NCBI GenBank assembly: GCA_013151695.1
Contig: JAADHW010000046.1
Location: forward strand, 1 to 34,007
Length of the DNA: 34,007 nt
DNA from: Gammaproteobacteria bacterium
GTDB lineage: Bacteria; Pseudomonadota; Gammaproteobacteria; Pseudomonadales; Azotimanducaceae
Reading direction: 5' to 3'
Part shown: positions 1-7,354 of the stretch, piece after piece
Layout of the letters: the number at the start of each line of letters is the position of its first letter
Numbering within the stretch: the stretch's first letter is position 1
Notes under the pieces: model-generated
The model's database searches: none
Told to the model about the DNA's origin: nothing
The model's input: the letters and a program-made list of their open reading frames with translations, nothing else
Program-made: the position numbers and the translations under genes

Positions 1-45
1 AGCTGAATTTCAGATTTGATGTCCCGGGTGAGCGCGTGTTTAAAA

Positions 46-741
46 ATGAAAGACTTGACGGCACAAACCGGCGTCAGTCGAGAAGCGATCCACTTCTACT
101 TGCGTGAGGGGTTGTTACCAGAACCAGCGCGCCCAAAGCCTAATGTCGCCCATTATACGCATGAGCATGTCGTTCGCATTAACACCATCAAGCAGTTGCA
201 ACAGCAGCGTTCGCTGTCTTTGGATACAATAAAGACGATGTTGCAGGAGTTTGACTACGACGCCTTGTCTGCCAGCGATGACCTAGCCATGTTTGAGCTG
301 TCGGTTCATTCTCATGTTAACGGCAGTCTACCCGCGCGGGATCAAGACCTCCACGTGGTCGCAGCTAAGGCGGGGCTTTGTGTGCAATCCATTCAACAGC
401 TACATGATCTAGGCGTTATCTCCATAACCCAATCTGCAGAAGGAGCGCGGGTCGATTTCCGTGATGCTGACATTGTCGAACAATGGGGGCAATTGTTGAA
501 CCGAGGGTATCAAGGCAAGTCAGGTTATGACGCGCAGTACTTAAAACGATTTTCGGACGCGATTAATACATTGGCAGAGTTCGAAGTGGAGATATTCCTC
601 AACGCGTTTACTGGCACCCTGTCGGAAGATACCGCAACGATGGCGGCGGAGGGGATCAACCTTTCAAACGAAATTCTCACTCGACTGCACACTCAAGCAC
701 TGATGCGTTTTCTCCGACGTCGGGTCGAAAACATAGACTAG
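46..741 (+). CDS. MerR-family transcriptional regulator
   Basis: Predicted DNA-binding regulator. The N-terminal ~70 residues are a MerR winged helix-turn-helix (LTAQTGVSREAIHFYLREGL, followed by a second helical part that includes HVVRINTIKQLQQQ). The remaining ~160 residues are a helical effector region that I cannot assign; no cysteine cluster typical of metal-sensing MerR proteins is seen. I place the start at ATG 46 because MerR domains normally begin 3-5 residues before this LTxxTGV motif. In-frame TTG 16, ATG 19 and GTG 28 are alternatives, and none has a clear Shine-Dalgarno sequence. It sits upstream of an acyl-CoA dehydrogenase on the same strand, so control of fatty-acid or acyl-CoA catabolism is plausible but is inference. 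Its own promoter lies at or before the window edge. Confidence 0.85.
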   Translation: MKDLTAQTGVSREAIHFYLREGLLPEPARPKPNVAHYTHEHVVRINTIKQLQQQRSLSLDTIKTMLQEFDYDALSASDDLAMFELSVHSHVNGSLPARDQDLHVVAAKAGLCVQSIQQLHDLGVISITQSAEGARVDFRDADIVEQWGQLLNRGYQGKSGYDAQYLKRFSDAINTLAEFEVEIFLNAFTGTLSEDTATMAAEGINLSNEILTRLHTQALMRFLRRRVENID

Positions 742-775
742 TCGAACGGGTGAATTTAGAAATCAGTACGAGGTT

Positions 776-855
776 GTTCGGTTTCGCACGCCGCTATTCG
801 GTTTCGCTCGCGGCTATTCGGTTTCGCTCGCGGCTATTCGGTTTCGCTCGCGGCG
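776..855. repeat. Four tandem copies of a 20-bp repeat
   Basis: Four head-to-tail 20-bp units occupy 776-795, 796-815, 816-835 and 836-855. Consensus is attcggtttcgctcgcggct. Copies 2 and 3 are identical, copy 4 differs in its last base, and copy 1 has three changes. The block is non-coding, between the MerR gene stop (741) and the acyl-CoA dehydrogenase start (941). The 20-bp period is about two helical turns, so identical faces of the units would line up. It is followed by gcgctttttatttt, which is T-rich. Confidence 0.95.
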
Positions 856-940
856 CTTTTTATTTTGAACCGTGGCTCTCCTTTAACCTCAGACACAGGT
901 ATCATCCGCGGTTGTCGTAAATATATTGAGGGGAGTCACA

Positions 941-2674
941 TTGCAGTACCAACCGCCGGAGAGAGACGCCCAATTTCTACTGTTTGAAGTATTTCGTGTT
1001 CAAGACCTATGGCCAGAAATAGAAGCCTTTGCTGAAATTAGCGAAGACCTGGTGCGGGCAGTGGTTGCTGAGGGCGGTCGTATTGCAGCGGAAGTTGTTA
1101 CACCCAGTAACCAGCCCGGTGATGAGCAGGCCTGCACCTGGGATAATGGTGAGGTCTCCACTCCGGATGCCTATAAGTTACCCTTTACAGAAATTACCGG
1201 CGGGGGTTGGTTAGGTTTAGCGGGAAATGTCAATTATGGTGGTCAGGGCATGCCAAAAATGTTGGCGTGCATTGTCGAAGAGATGTTATGGGCAGCCAAT
1301 ACGAGTTTATATTTGTATGGCACGCTGACGGTAGGTTCCTCGTTGTGCATCGAAACACATGGCACCAAGCAGCAGAAAGAAACCTATTTGCCGAAGATGT
1401 ATGCAGGGCAATGGACCGGTGCCATGGCTTTAACTGAAAGCCATGCAGGCACGGATCTAGGCATTATGCGTGCCAAGGCGGAACCCCAAGCTGATGGCAG
1501 TTATCACATTTCTGGGACTAAAGTATTTATTACCGGCGGGGAACATGACCTGGCTGAAAATATTATTCACTTGGTGCTGGCCAAGTTACCTGGCGCGCCA
1601 GATGGTACCAAGGGTATATCACTGTTCATCGTTCCAAAATTCTTACCCAACGAAGACGGCAGTTTGGGTGAGCGCAACAGTTGGTCTAGTGGTTCCATAG
1701 AACATAAAATGGGTATTCGCGGGAGCGCAACCAGTGTCATCAACTACGATCAATCAACAGGTTTTTTGCTCGGTGAGGAAAACCGTGGGCTCGCTGCCAT
1801 GTTCACTATGATGAACTATGAGCGCTTGTCGGTGGGTTTGCAGGGTTTGGGCAGCGGAGAGTTGGCATATCAACAAGCCGCCAGTTACGCCAAAGACCGT
1901 TTACAGGGTAGGTCACCAACCGGTGCACAAAACCCCCACGCCGCTGCCGATTCTCTTCTGGTGCATCCAGATGTGCGGCGCATGTTGCTTACCCAGCGAG
2001 CATACAACGAAGCGGGACGGGCGTTTGGTTTGTTTGTAGGCATGCAGCTTGATCTTGCAAAATACAACGGCGACCGGTCGGCACAAGAGCTGGCGGAATT
2101 GCTAACGCCTGTGGCCAAAGCCTATTTGAGCGACAAAGGTTTTGAAGGTGCGGTGATGGCGCAACAAGTATTTGGTGGCCATGGTTATATTCGGGAATGG
2201 GGCGTTGAGCAGATTGTTAGAGATACGCGCATCTCGCAAATTTACGAAGGCACCAATGGGGTGCAAGCTTTAGACCTGGTTGGGCGTAAGGTGCTACGCG
2301 ATGGTGGTGCTACTGTGCGCAAGCTAGTCGATCAAATGGCCCAGACCCGAATTGCACAGGTTCATCAGATAGAGTTTAACGAGGCACTAGATAGGCTGGT
2401 TCGGGTAACGGCTTCTGTTGTTGGGCGTGCTAAAGACGAGCCTAATTTGCCCGGCGCTGTGTCTACTGACTATCTCGAACTCATGGGCTTAACCCTATAT
2501 GCTTGGTTATGGGCGCGCATGGCAGAACTAGCCCCGCAAGATGAGTTTGGGGAAGCTAAAAAAGCCACCTCAATGTTCTTTTACCAACGTTTGCTGCCAA
2601 AAACCCACGGTTTAGAGCGAAGTATCGCTGCAAGTGCACACGCGCTTATGGATTTTCCTGACGATCTGTTCTAG
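941..2674 (+). CDS. Acyl-CoA dehydrogenase, DmdC-like large form
   Basis: FAD-dependent acyl-CoA dehydrogenase of the ~580-600-residue class that includes 3-methylmercaptopropionyl-CoA dehydrogenase (DmdC). It begins with the family's short N-terminal motif (QYQPPERDAQFLLFEVF), has the substrate/FAD loop AMALTESHAGTDLG near residues 161-174 and the MGIRGSATS motif near 257-265. The catalytic glutamate is in QIYEGTNGVQ (about residue 436), and a C-terminal extension follows. The start is TTG 941: gggag lies a few bases upstream and translation from there gives the family's usual N-terminus; an upstream in-frame TTG at 926 would add five residues. Real substrate is unknown, because this family is often named DmdC on similarity alone. 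The MerR gene upstream may regulate it. It converges with the nitronate monooxygenase gene. Confidence 0.92.
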   Translation: MQYQPPERDAQFLLFEVFRVQDLWPEIEAFAEISEDLVRAVVAEGGRIAAEVVTPSNQPGDEQACTWDNGEVSTPDAYKLPFTEITGGGWLGLAGNVNYGGQGMPKMLACIVEEMLWAANTSLYLYGTLTVGSSLCIETHGTKQQKETYLPKMYAGQWTGAMALTESHAGTDLGIMRAKAEPQADGSYHISGTKVFITGGEHDLAENIIHLVLAKLPGAPDGTKGISLFIVPKFLPNEDGSLGERNSWSSGSIEHKMGIRGSATSVINYDQSTGFLLGEENRGLAAMFTMMNYERLSVGLQGLGSGELAYQQAASYAKDRLQGRSPTGAQNPHAAADSLLVHPDVRRMLLTQRAYNEAGRAFGLFVGMQLDLAKYNGDRSAQELAELLTPVAKAYLSDKGFEGAVMAQQVFGGHGYIREWGVEQIVRDTRISQIYEGTNGVQALDLVGRKVLRDGGATVRKLVDQMAQTRIAQVHQIEFNEALDRLVRVTASVVGRAKDEPNLPGAVSTDYLELMGLTLYAWLWARMAELAPQDEFGEAKKATSMFFYQRLLPKTHGLERSIAASAHALMDFPDDLF

Positions 2675-2696
2675 GGGAGTCTGCGCAGGCTCCTAG
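2671..2696. terminator. Imperfect hairpin holding both convergent stop codons
   Basis: The sequence ctaggggagtctgc / gcaggctcctag can fold into a stem with a two-base bulge and one G-U pair. The TAG stop of the acyl-CoA dehydrogenase (2672-2674) lies in the left arm and the TAG stop of the opposing nitronate monooxygenase (plus-strand 2693-2695) in the right arm. There is no T-run, so it is at best a weak or non-canonical bidirectional terminator. Confidence 0.4.
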
Positions 2697-3775
2697 GCGT
2701 TGTTTGAAAGCACCGCTAAGCGATGTAGTGCTTCGGTAGCAAGTTGCTCGGTCAGTTCGCCGGCGCCCATTGTGCGACAGAGGCTCCCCGCTTGGCCTGA
2801 CCAAAGAGATCCGAAGTCGGCACTGCCCATCGCTTGTGCCTTTTTACGAAGCGGCGTTAGCGCGTTGCCTGCGGTTGGAAAGCTGGGTGCTTTATCTGAC
2901 ATTGGACCAATCTCTCGCATCATTCGGTTCATGATGCAGCGTGCAGGTTTTCCCGAAAAAACATTGGTCAGGGCGGTTTGATTGTCTTTGCATTGCAGCA
3001 ATGCCGTGCGGTGTAACTGCGAAATGGTTGCTTCTGGTGTCAGTAGGTATGCAGTGCCTAGTTGTACTCCAGCCGCACCGAGTGCAAAAGCGGCGGCTAT
3101 GCCTCTGCCATCGGCAATGCCTCCAGCGGCAATAACCGGTACTTTAACCGCATCCACCACTTGCGGTAATAACGCCATAATTCCCGGTTGAGTATTGATG
3201 TCTTGGCTGAGAAACATACCTCTATGTCCGCCTGCCTCGTAACCCTGGGCGATGATCGCGTCACAGCCATGGCTTTGTAACCACAAAGCTTCTTCGACAG
3301 TGGTTGCAGAGCTAATAATTTTACAGCCTGCTGATCTGACACGTTCAACCAGCTCAGGTTTAGGTAAGCCAAAATGGAAGCTCACCACACGAGGCCGGAA
3401 CTTTTCTACGATAGCGCAGCTGGCTGTGTCGAAAGGTAGGCGACTGGAAGTTGTTGGTGGTGGGGGCGGGCTGACCCCAAACTCATCAAAAAGTGATTGT
3501 AGTTGTGCGTGCCATATCTTGTGAGCAGCTGGATTCAGATCAGGCTCTTGATGACAGAAAAAGTTAACATTGAATGGTTTCGAAGTGGCTTGGGTGATGC
3601 TGCTGAGTTCGCGCTTAAGGCTTGCCTGGTCGAGCATGGCGCCAGGCAGAGAACCTAGGCCACCGGCCTGACTCACCGCTATGGTCATGGCAGAATCGTT
3701 GGCGCCGGCCATGGGTGCCTGAATGATGGGCAACTGCGTGCCAAATAACTCCAGTAATGTTGTTTGTGGCCACAT
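2693..3775 (-). CDS. Nitronate monooxygenase / 2-nitropropane dioxygenase family protein
   Basis: FMN-dependent TIM-barrel protein of the nitronate monooxygenase (NPD) family, 360 residues. Visible motifs: IIQAPMAGANDSAM near the N-terminus, the active-site histidine motif QGYEAGGHRG (His about residue 184), the phosphate-binding AAGGIADGRG (217-226) and GVQLGTAYL (236-244). Members oxidise alkyl nitronates such as propionate-3-nitronate, a toxic metabolite, but many have other or unknown substrates. A Pro-rich stretch (VSPPPPPTTS, about residues 101-110) is an insertion I do not recognise. ATG 3775 is 5 bp after the stop of the lipoprotein gene, so the two are likely cotranscribed. Confidence 0.88.
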   Translation of the reverse strand: MWPQTTLLELFGTQLPIIQAPMAGANDSAMTIAVSQAGGLGSLPGAMLDQASLKRELSSITQATSKPFNVNFFCHQEPDLNPAAHKIWHAQLQSLFDEFGVSPPPPPTTSSRLPFDTASCAIVEKFRPRVVSFHFGLPKPELVERVRSAGCKIISSATTVEEALWLQSHGCDAIIAQGYEAGGHRGMFLSQDINTQPGIMALLPQVVDAVKVPVIAAGGIADGRGIAAAFALGAAGVQLGTAYLLTPEATISQLHRTALLQCKDNQTALTNVFSGKPARCIMNRMMREIGPMSDKAPSFPTAGNALTPLRKKAQAMGSADFGSLWSGQAGSLCRTMGAGELTEQLATEALHRLAVLSNNA

Positions 3776-3780
3776 GTCTC

Positions 3781-4449
3781 TTATGCCTTGGGAGAAAGGG
3801 CCTTGGGAGAAGGGGCCTTGGGAGAAGAGGTTTCGGGAGACGCCTTGGGAGTACAGGCGTGCGCCGCTAGACTACTGTCACAAAGGGTGATGGAGCGTAG
3901 TATTTGAGACCACGCCGCCACTTCTGCTTGATCGATAGGGAATTCGGCTTGTTGATCTGCAAGCTGAGGGGGCGTTTTCTCCAGCCGCCAGATTCTAGAT
4001 ATTATGTACAACGCTTTGTTACCGCGAATGACCTTTATCATAGTTAGAATGGGTTTATGGGTGCGGTGATTTTCGCCACACTGAAGTATTCGGACCACTG
4101 ATGGGTAGCCGTTTTCGAATCCAGCGAAGATATTGAAGTCTTCAAAATCGTTGCACAACTTGCTCTGCTGTTCAGCTAAGCCTTGAACAAAGGTTAATGG
4201 ATCAGGTAATCCGGAGCCTGAAAGTGCTTCATAAGACAGTTTTTGCTGCCAAGGAACTGGGCTGTTGGGGGGTAAGAATTCTTCGACGTGCAAATTGCCA
4301 ATATGTTTGTTTATGGCTTGTTCCCAAGCCTCGGGGACCTGAGCATGTAGAGTTTCTGTGTCGGCTTGAGCTGGGGAGTTTGTTTCGCTGGCGGTAGCGC
4401 AGGCACCCAGAGCACAGACGATCAAAAATGTGAGTAAACGCATATTCAT
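3781..4449 (-). CDS. Putative lipoprotein with pentapeptide-repeat tail
   Basis: 222 residues of unknown function. The first ~17 residues form a lipoprotein signal peptide with lipobox LGAC (Cys about residue 17), so it is probably anchored to a membrane facing the periplasm. The middle (~150 residues) has no domain I recognise and holds three cysteines that could be oxidised. The last ~20 residues are a low-complexity SPKA-type repeat encoded by 15-bp tandem repeats. ATG 4449 and ATG 4443 are both possible starts, and the ribosome binding site is poor. Upstream lies the hairpin chain; downstream is the nitronate monooxygenase, 5 bp away. Confidence 0.75.
   Translation of the reverse strand: MNMRLLTFLIVCALGACATASETNSPAQADTETLHAQVPEAWEQAINKHIGNLHVEEFLPPNSPVPWQQKLSYEALSGSGLPDPLTFVQGLAEQQSKLCNDFEDFNIFAGFENGYPSVVRILQCGENHRTHKPILTMIKVIRGNKALYIISRIWRLEKTPPQLADQQAEFPIDQAEVAAWSQILRSITLCDSSLAAHACTPKASPETSSPKAPSPKALSPKA
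3785..3844. repeat. 15-bp tandem repeats coding a Ser-Pro-Lys-Ala tail
   Basis: Three near-identical units (gccttgggagaaagg and variants) at 3785-3799, 3800-3814 and 3815-3829, plus a diverged fourth copy at 3830-3844. A further partial copy follows. Being a multiple of three, copy-number change would lengthen or shorten the protein tail by five residues without shifting the frame. Confidence 0.9.
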
Positions 4450-4482
4450 AACCCGTTGTTGGTCCTTGTTAGTTCCTGTTCA

Positions 4483-4658
4483 GAAATTGCCTTCCTGGCA
4501 ATTTCCTACCAACGGTTTCTTGTAGAAACCTTCCAAAACCCTATGGGTTTTGTCTCGTGGCATCTACCGTTGGCAAGCCAACGGGCGACGTTTGCATGCA
4601 AACGCCACTGCCCCTCGCTAGTTCTAGCCCCAAATACTGCGTATTTTGGACTGGAACT
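4483..4658. repeat. Chain of six consecutive hairpins (inverted repeats)
   Basis: Six separate inverted repeats follow each other in 176 bp of non-coding DNA. A: 4483-4491/4497-4505, 9 bp, loop 5. B: 4514-4520/4524-4530, 7 bp, loop 3. C: 4534-4541/4545-4552, 8 bp, loop 3. D: 4567-4574/4577-4584, 8 bp, loop 2 (effectively 7 bp or fewer). E: 4589-4595/4598-4604, 7 bp around GCATGC. F: 4620-4637/4641-4658, 18 positions with two mismatches and one G-U, loop 3. Stems A-E are perfect, and all six stems differ in sequence, so this is not one repeated unit. It lies between the SDR stop and the lipoprotein start on the minus strand. F could end SDR transcription, but it lacks a T-run. It may be a structured RNA leader or a dispersed palindromic element. 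Confidence 0.9.
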
Positions 4659-4660
4659 TA

Positions 4661-5440
4661 TTAGACTTTGGGAAACACCCAGGGATGTGAAGCAGATAAA
4701 CCGCCGTCCACGGGAACCGCTTGTCCGTTTACGTACGAGGCCCTATCGCTCAACAAAAAACACGCCATTTGACCAATCTCTTGCGGTTGGCCGTAACGTT
4801 TGGTCGGGTTGATTTGCCCTATGCGATCATCACTACCTTTGCCACGGGCTCGATCAAATATGGGTTTAGTCATACCGGTTTCGATCAGACCAGGGCAGAT
4901 GGCGTTGATGCGCACGCCCGTACCGTATAGTTGGTAGGCCACGGTTTGGACGATGCTTACCACGCCAGCTTTACTGGCACTGTAGTCAACGCCACCGGCG
5001 TTGGCGCGAAGTGCGGCAACAGAAGCGGTACACAAAATGGATCCAAAGCCTTGTTGGGTAAAATGAGGCACGGTGTGTTTGACCGCCAGAAAGACACTGA
5101 CAGTGTTGACTGTTAATGTTCGTTGCCAATCTTCTACAGTGAGTTCCAACATCGGTTTGCCGCCACCGCCGATGCCTGCGTTTGCGTAAATACCATCTAT
5201 GCGACCAAATTCGCAGATGCAGGTGTCGACGTACCCCTTTACTGCAGCTTCGTCACTGACATCGGCTTGAAGTGAGATCGCTCGTCCACCGGATTCATTG
5301 ATTTGTGCTGCGGTGTCATGCACAGCGTCAGATAAGTCGACACATAAAACTTGAGCGCCAAAATCGGCAGCAAGCTTGCTGCTGGCACGACCTATACCGC
5401 TGGCTGCCCCGGTTATAATGATGTTCTTGTTTTTGAGCAT
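4661..5440 (-). CDS. Short-chain dehydrogenase/reductase (SDR)
   Basis: Classical NAD(P)-dependent SDR of 259 residues with a Rossmann fold. The cofactor motif TGAASGIGR is near the N-terminus, the NAG motif is YANAGIG, the catalytic serine is in CTASVAA, and the catalytic Tyr-Lys pair is in YSASKAG. The ending has the family motif (ASYVNGQAVPVDGG). The aspartate after beta-2 (CVDLSD) suggests NAD(H) preference. I chose ATG 5440 because the Rossmann fold starts three residues later. The frame stays open upstream, but that extension overlaps the nucleoside hydrolase gene. Start lies 13 bp after the nucleoside hydrolase stop, so the two probably share a transcript. Substrate unknown; a sugar or sugar-derived alcohol would fit the neighbours (inference). 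Confidence 0.9.
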   Translation of the reverse strand: MLKNKNIIITGAASGIGRASSKLAADFGAQVLCVDLSDAVHDTAAQINESGGRAISLQADVSDEAAVKGYVDTCICEFGRIDGIYANAGIGGGGKPMLELTVEDWQRTLTVNTVSVFLAVKHTVPHFTQQGFGSILCTASVAALRANAGGVDYSASKAGVVSIVQTVAYQLYGTGVRINAICPGLIETGMTKPIFDRARGKGSDDRIGQINPTKRYGQPQEIGQMACFLLSDRASYVNGQAVPVDGGLSASHPWVFPKV

Positions 5441-5453
5441 AACATCCACTAGA

Positions 5454-6332
5454 TCAATAAACCTCGCTAACAACTTTTTCGACGAATGCTCTCGCACCAC
5501 CTTGTGTAAACCCAGTGCAGTATGTGTGCTTAGGGCCGGAAAAATTGGGATCGCATTCAAATTTCTTATTATGCGCATCTATGCGCGCGCCTCTCTGTTC
5601 GTGCACAAACCAGCCCGCATTGAGGAGCCAAGCTATTGTGGCAGAGTCCCAGGGATGAAAACCCTCATCTACCGGGAAAGTTTTGGTCCAGTGATCACAC
5701 CAGGCGGCGGAGTTGTCGTAAAAATATTGTGCGGTAGGATTACCCTTGGCCTTGATCGTTTGTAAGTCTGACTTGGTAATACAAACCTGGCTCGTGAGTT
5801 CAAATCCCATCAGAACGCAGGGTATATTCGCTGACATTACTTTTTGAGCTGCTTCGATATCGCTTTCGAAATTAAAATCTTGAACAGGTCCGGTGTCGCC
5901 AATATAAAATTGTGCCCCTTTGCTGCGTCCCGCCACCATGATGAGAGTTTCGATGTTATGTAACACTTCAGGATAGTGTTCAACCAAAAGAGCAATGTTT
6001 GTCAGGGGACCAATCGCGGCAATAGTGAGAGGTTGCTTGCGCAGTTGTTCAGCTAAAAACTTTACCGCCGAAGTAACGATGCCATCTACTGCCATTGCTT
6101 CTTGCGCGCCCATGAGGACCGGGACAGCGGCTTTTTTTAATTCTACTATTTCGGTGGCAACGCGATATACCTCCTCAATGGGGCCGTTACCAAATACGCA
6201 AGTTATGCCTAACAATTCTATTGAGCTACTATTAATGGCTTCTACAATAGCAAAACCGTCATCTATATCTCTGGGGCGACCCTGGGCCCAAACACCCAAG
6301 GCAACATCGGTATCTATAATGAGTTTGGTCAT
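5454..6332 (-). CDS. Inosine/uridine-preferring-type nucleoside hydrolase
   Basis: Nucleoside hydrolase fold (IunH family), 292 residues, splitting a ribonucleoside into base and ribose. The calcium-binding aspartates are visible, but the N-terminal motif is spread out: DTD at residues 7-9, then a ten-residue longer segment before DIDD (22-25), where standard enzymes have a contiguous DTDPGxDD. The central AAIGPLTNIALL motif and C-terminal HPWDSATIAW (aspartate ligand) are present. Start ATG overlaps the TGA stop of the upstream kinase gene by 4 nt (ATGA at 6329-6332), so translation is probably coupled. The substrate is unknown; the partner suggests a modified or sulphur-containing nucleoside. 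Confidence 0.88.
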   Translation of the reverse strand: MTKLIIDTDVALGVWAQGRPRDIDDGFAIVEAINSSSIELLGITCVFGNGPIEEVYRVATEIVELKKAAVPVLMGAQEAMAVDGIVTSAVKFLAEQLRKQPLTIAAIGPLTNIALLVEHYPEVLHNIETLIMVAGRSKGAQFYIGDTGPVQDFNFESDIEAAQKVMSANIPCVLMGFELTSQVCITKSDLQTIKAKGNPTAQYFYDNSAAWCDHWTKTFPVDEGFHPWDSATIAWLLNAGWFVHEQRGARIDAHNKKFECDPNFSGPKHTYCTGFTQGGARAFVEKVVSEVY

Positions 6333-7354
6333 GATGACATCAACATGTTGTGTGCGGTCATGAGAAGGTCACACTTTTTGTGGTCGCTAATTTGCAGCGG
6401 TAGCTGTGCAATCCCTAGTAGTCTGCGTGTGATTTCCACGCCCGTAAACTGCTGAGCCAGAATAGAATTGAAGTGGTTAGATGGGGTGTAGGCTTGCATC
6501 AGTTGCTTGCGGCTCACCTCAGATACACCTGCCATCATCAGGTGTGCGAACATAACGCCAAGGTCAAACTCTGCCGGACCTATAAACGAAAACTCTGGGT
6601 CAATGATCATGGCTCCGGATGATTTGTGTTGTAGCCAACTGCCAGGGTAGTAGTCACCATGCAACAGACAAGGCATGGAATCGTCAGGATAGCGACCTAG
6701 GTATATATCTCCTAGGCGGCGGGCAGCTGTAACTGTGTTGTTGTCATGAAAATGCTGCCGCGCAAACTCTGCGACAAGTGTCGGCAATTCGAAGCCGTTG
6801 TTTGCGTTGAACGGTAGGTCAAAAATATGTTGATGATTGAGCCTGCGCATGGCCATGTTTTGGAACTTGGCCGAGTCTAGGTCTGCTATCGGTTGGGAAT
6901 GCAGTTTGCTCAACCACACCAACAATTCTGTAAGAGCCTCACGACAATTGTCGCCGTCTTGGTCCACTTGGTCTGCCTGGCCGATTTGGTAGAGGCTCGT
7001 CATGTCGCTTGCACCATGGAGGTCTTGCATGCAGAGGAGGTGATGTTGGGGGTTGTACCCAAGAATTTTAGGCACCCTTGCTGACAATTCACTGTTGCTA
7101 CTCACGGCTGCATAAAACTCGGCTTCTGTATCTAGTCGTTCTATGGGTGCAGCAATGTCTGGATACTTTGCGACGTAGGGTAGCGACTGCTTGAATATCA
7201 GACTCTGACCATCGCTTAAGTTGGCGCGCAGAACCTTATTCATATTTCCCTCACCAGGTTTGCTGAGGGATATTATGTGGACGCTGAGATCAAGCCAGTG
7301 ATGAGCGTGTGCAAGTTGAGTTAGCGCGTCAATATTTTTTAGTGACAGTTCCAC
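6329..7354 (-). CDS. 5-methylthioribose kinase-like phosphotransferase (MtnK/APH family)
   Basis: 341-residue kinase of the aminoglycoside-phosphotransferase/choline-kinase fold, closest by motif to S-methyl-5-thioribose kinase (MtnK). MtnK-like features: GEGNMNKV (glycine loop), IFKQSLPYV (ATP-site lysine), LLHGDYYPGSW (catalytic loop, aspartate), IDPEFSFIGPAEFDLG (metal-binding DPE motif) and a C-terminal EITRRLLGIAQLPLQ that resembles the MtnK ELIRRxIGLA segment. It lacks the VGESWP segment of true MtnK, so the substrate may be another ribose-like sugar. Start is GTG 7354, directly after the TAA stop of the cyclase gene. It overlaps the nucleoside hydrolase start by 4 nt, suggesting that hydrolase and kinase act in sequence. 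Confidence 0.8.
   Translation of the reverse strand: MELSLKNIDALTQLAHAHHWLDLSVHIISLSKPGEGNMNKVLRANLSDGQSLIFKQSLPYVAKYPDIAAPIERLDTEAEFYAAVSSNSELSARVPKILGYNPQHHLLCMQDLHGASDMTSLYQIGQADQVDQDGDNCREALTELLVWLSKLHSQPIADLDSAKFQNMAMRRLNHQHIFDLPFNANNGFELPTLVAEFARQHFHDNNTVTAARRLGDIYLGRYPDDSMPCLLHGDYYPGSWLQHKSSGAMIIDPEFSFIGPAEFDLGVMFAHLMMAGVSEVSRKQLMQAYTPSNHFNSILAQQFTGVEITRRLLGIAQLPLQISDHKKCDLLMTAHNMLMSS

Noticed and set aside
4483-4658. Reading the hairpin chain as a CRISPR array or integron attC site
   Set aside because: Stems share no sequence and spacing is irregular, so not CRISPR; no integrase or R-box motifs, so not attC.
4456-4812. Plus-strand 118-codon open frame across the hairpin chain
   Set aside because: It runs over the six inverted repeats and into the SDR gene on the other strand, and no domain or ribosome binding site supports it.
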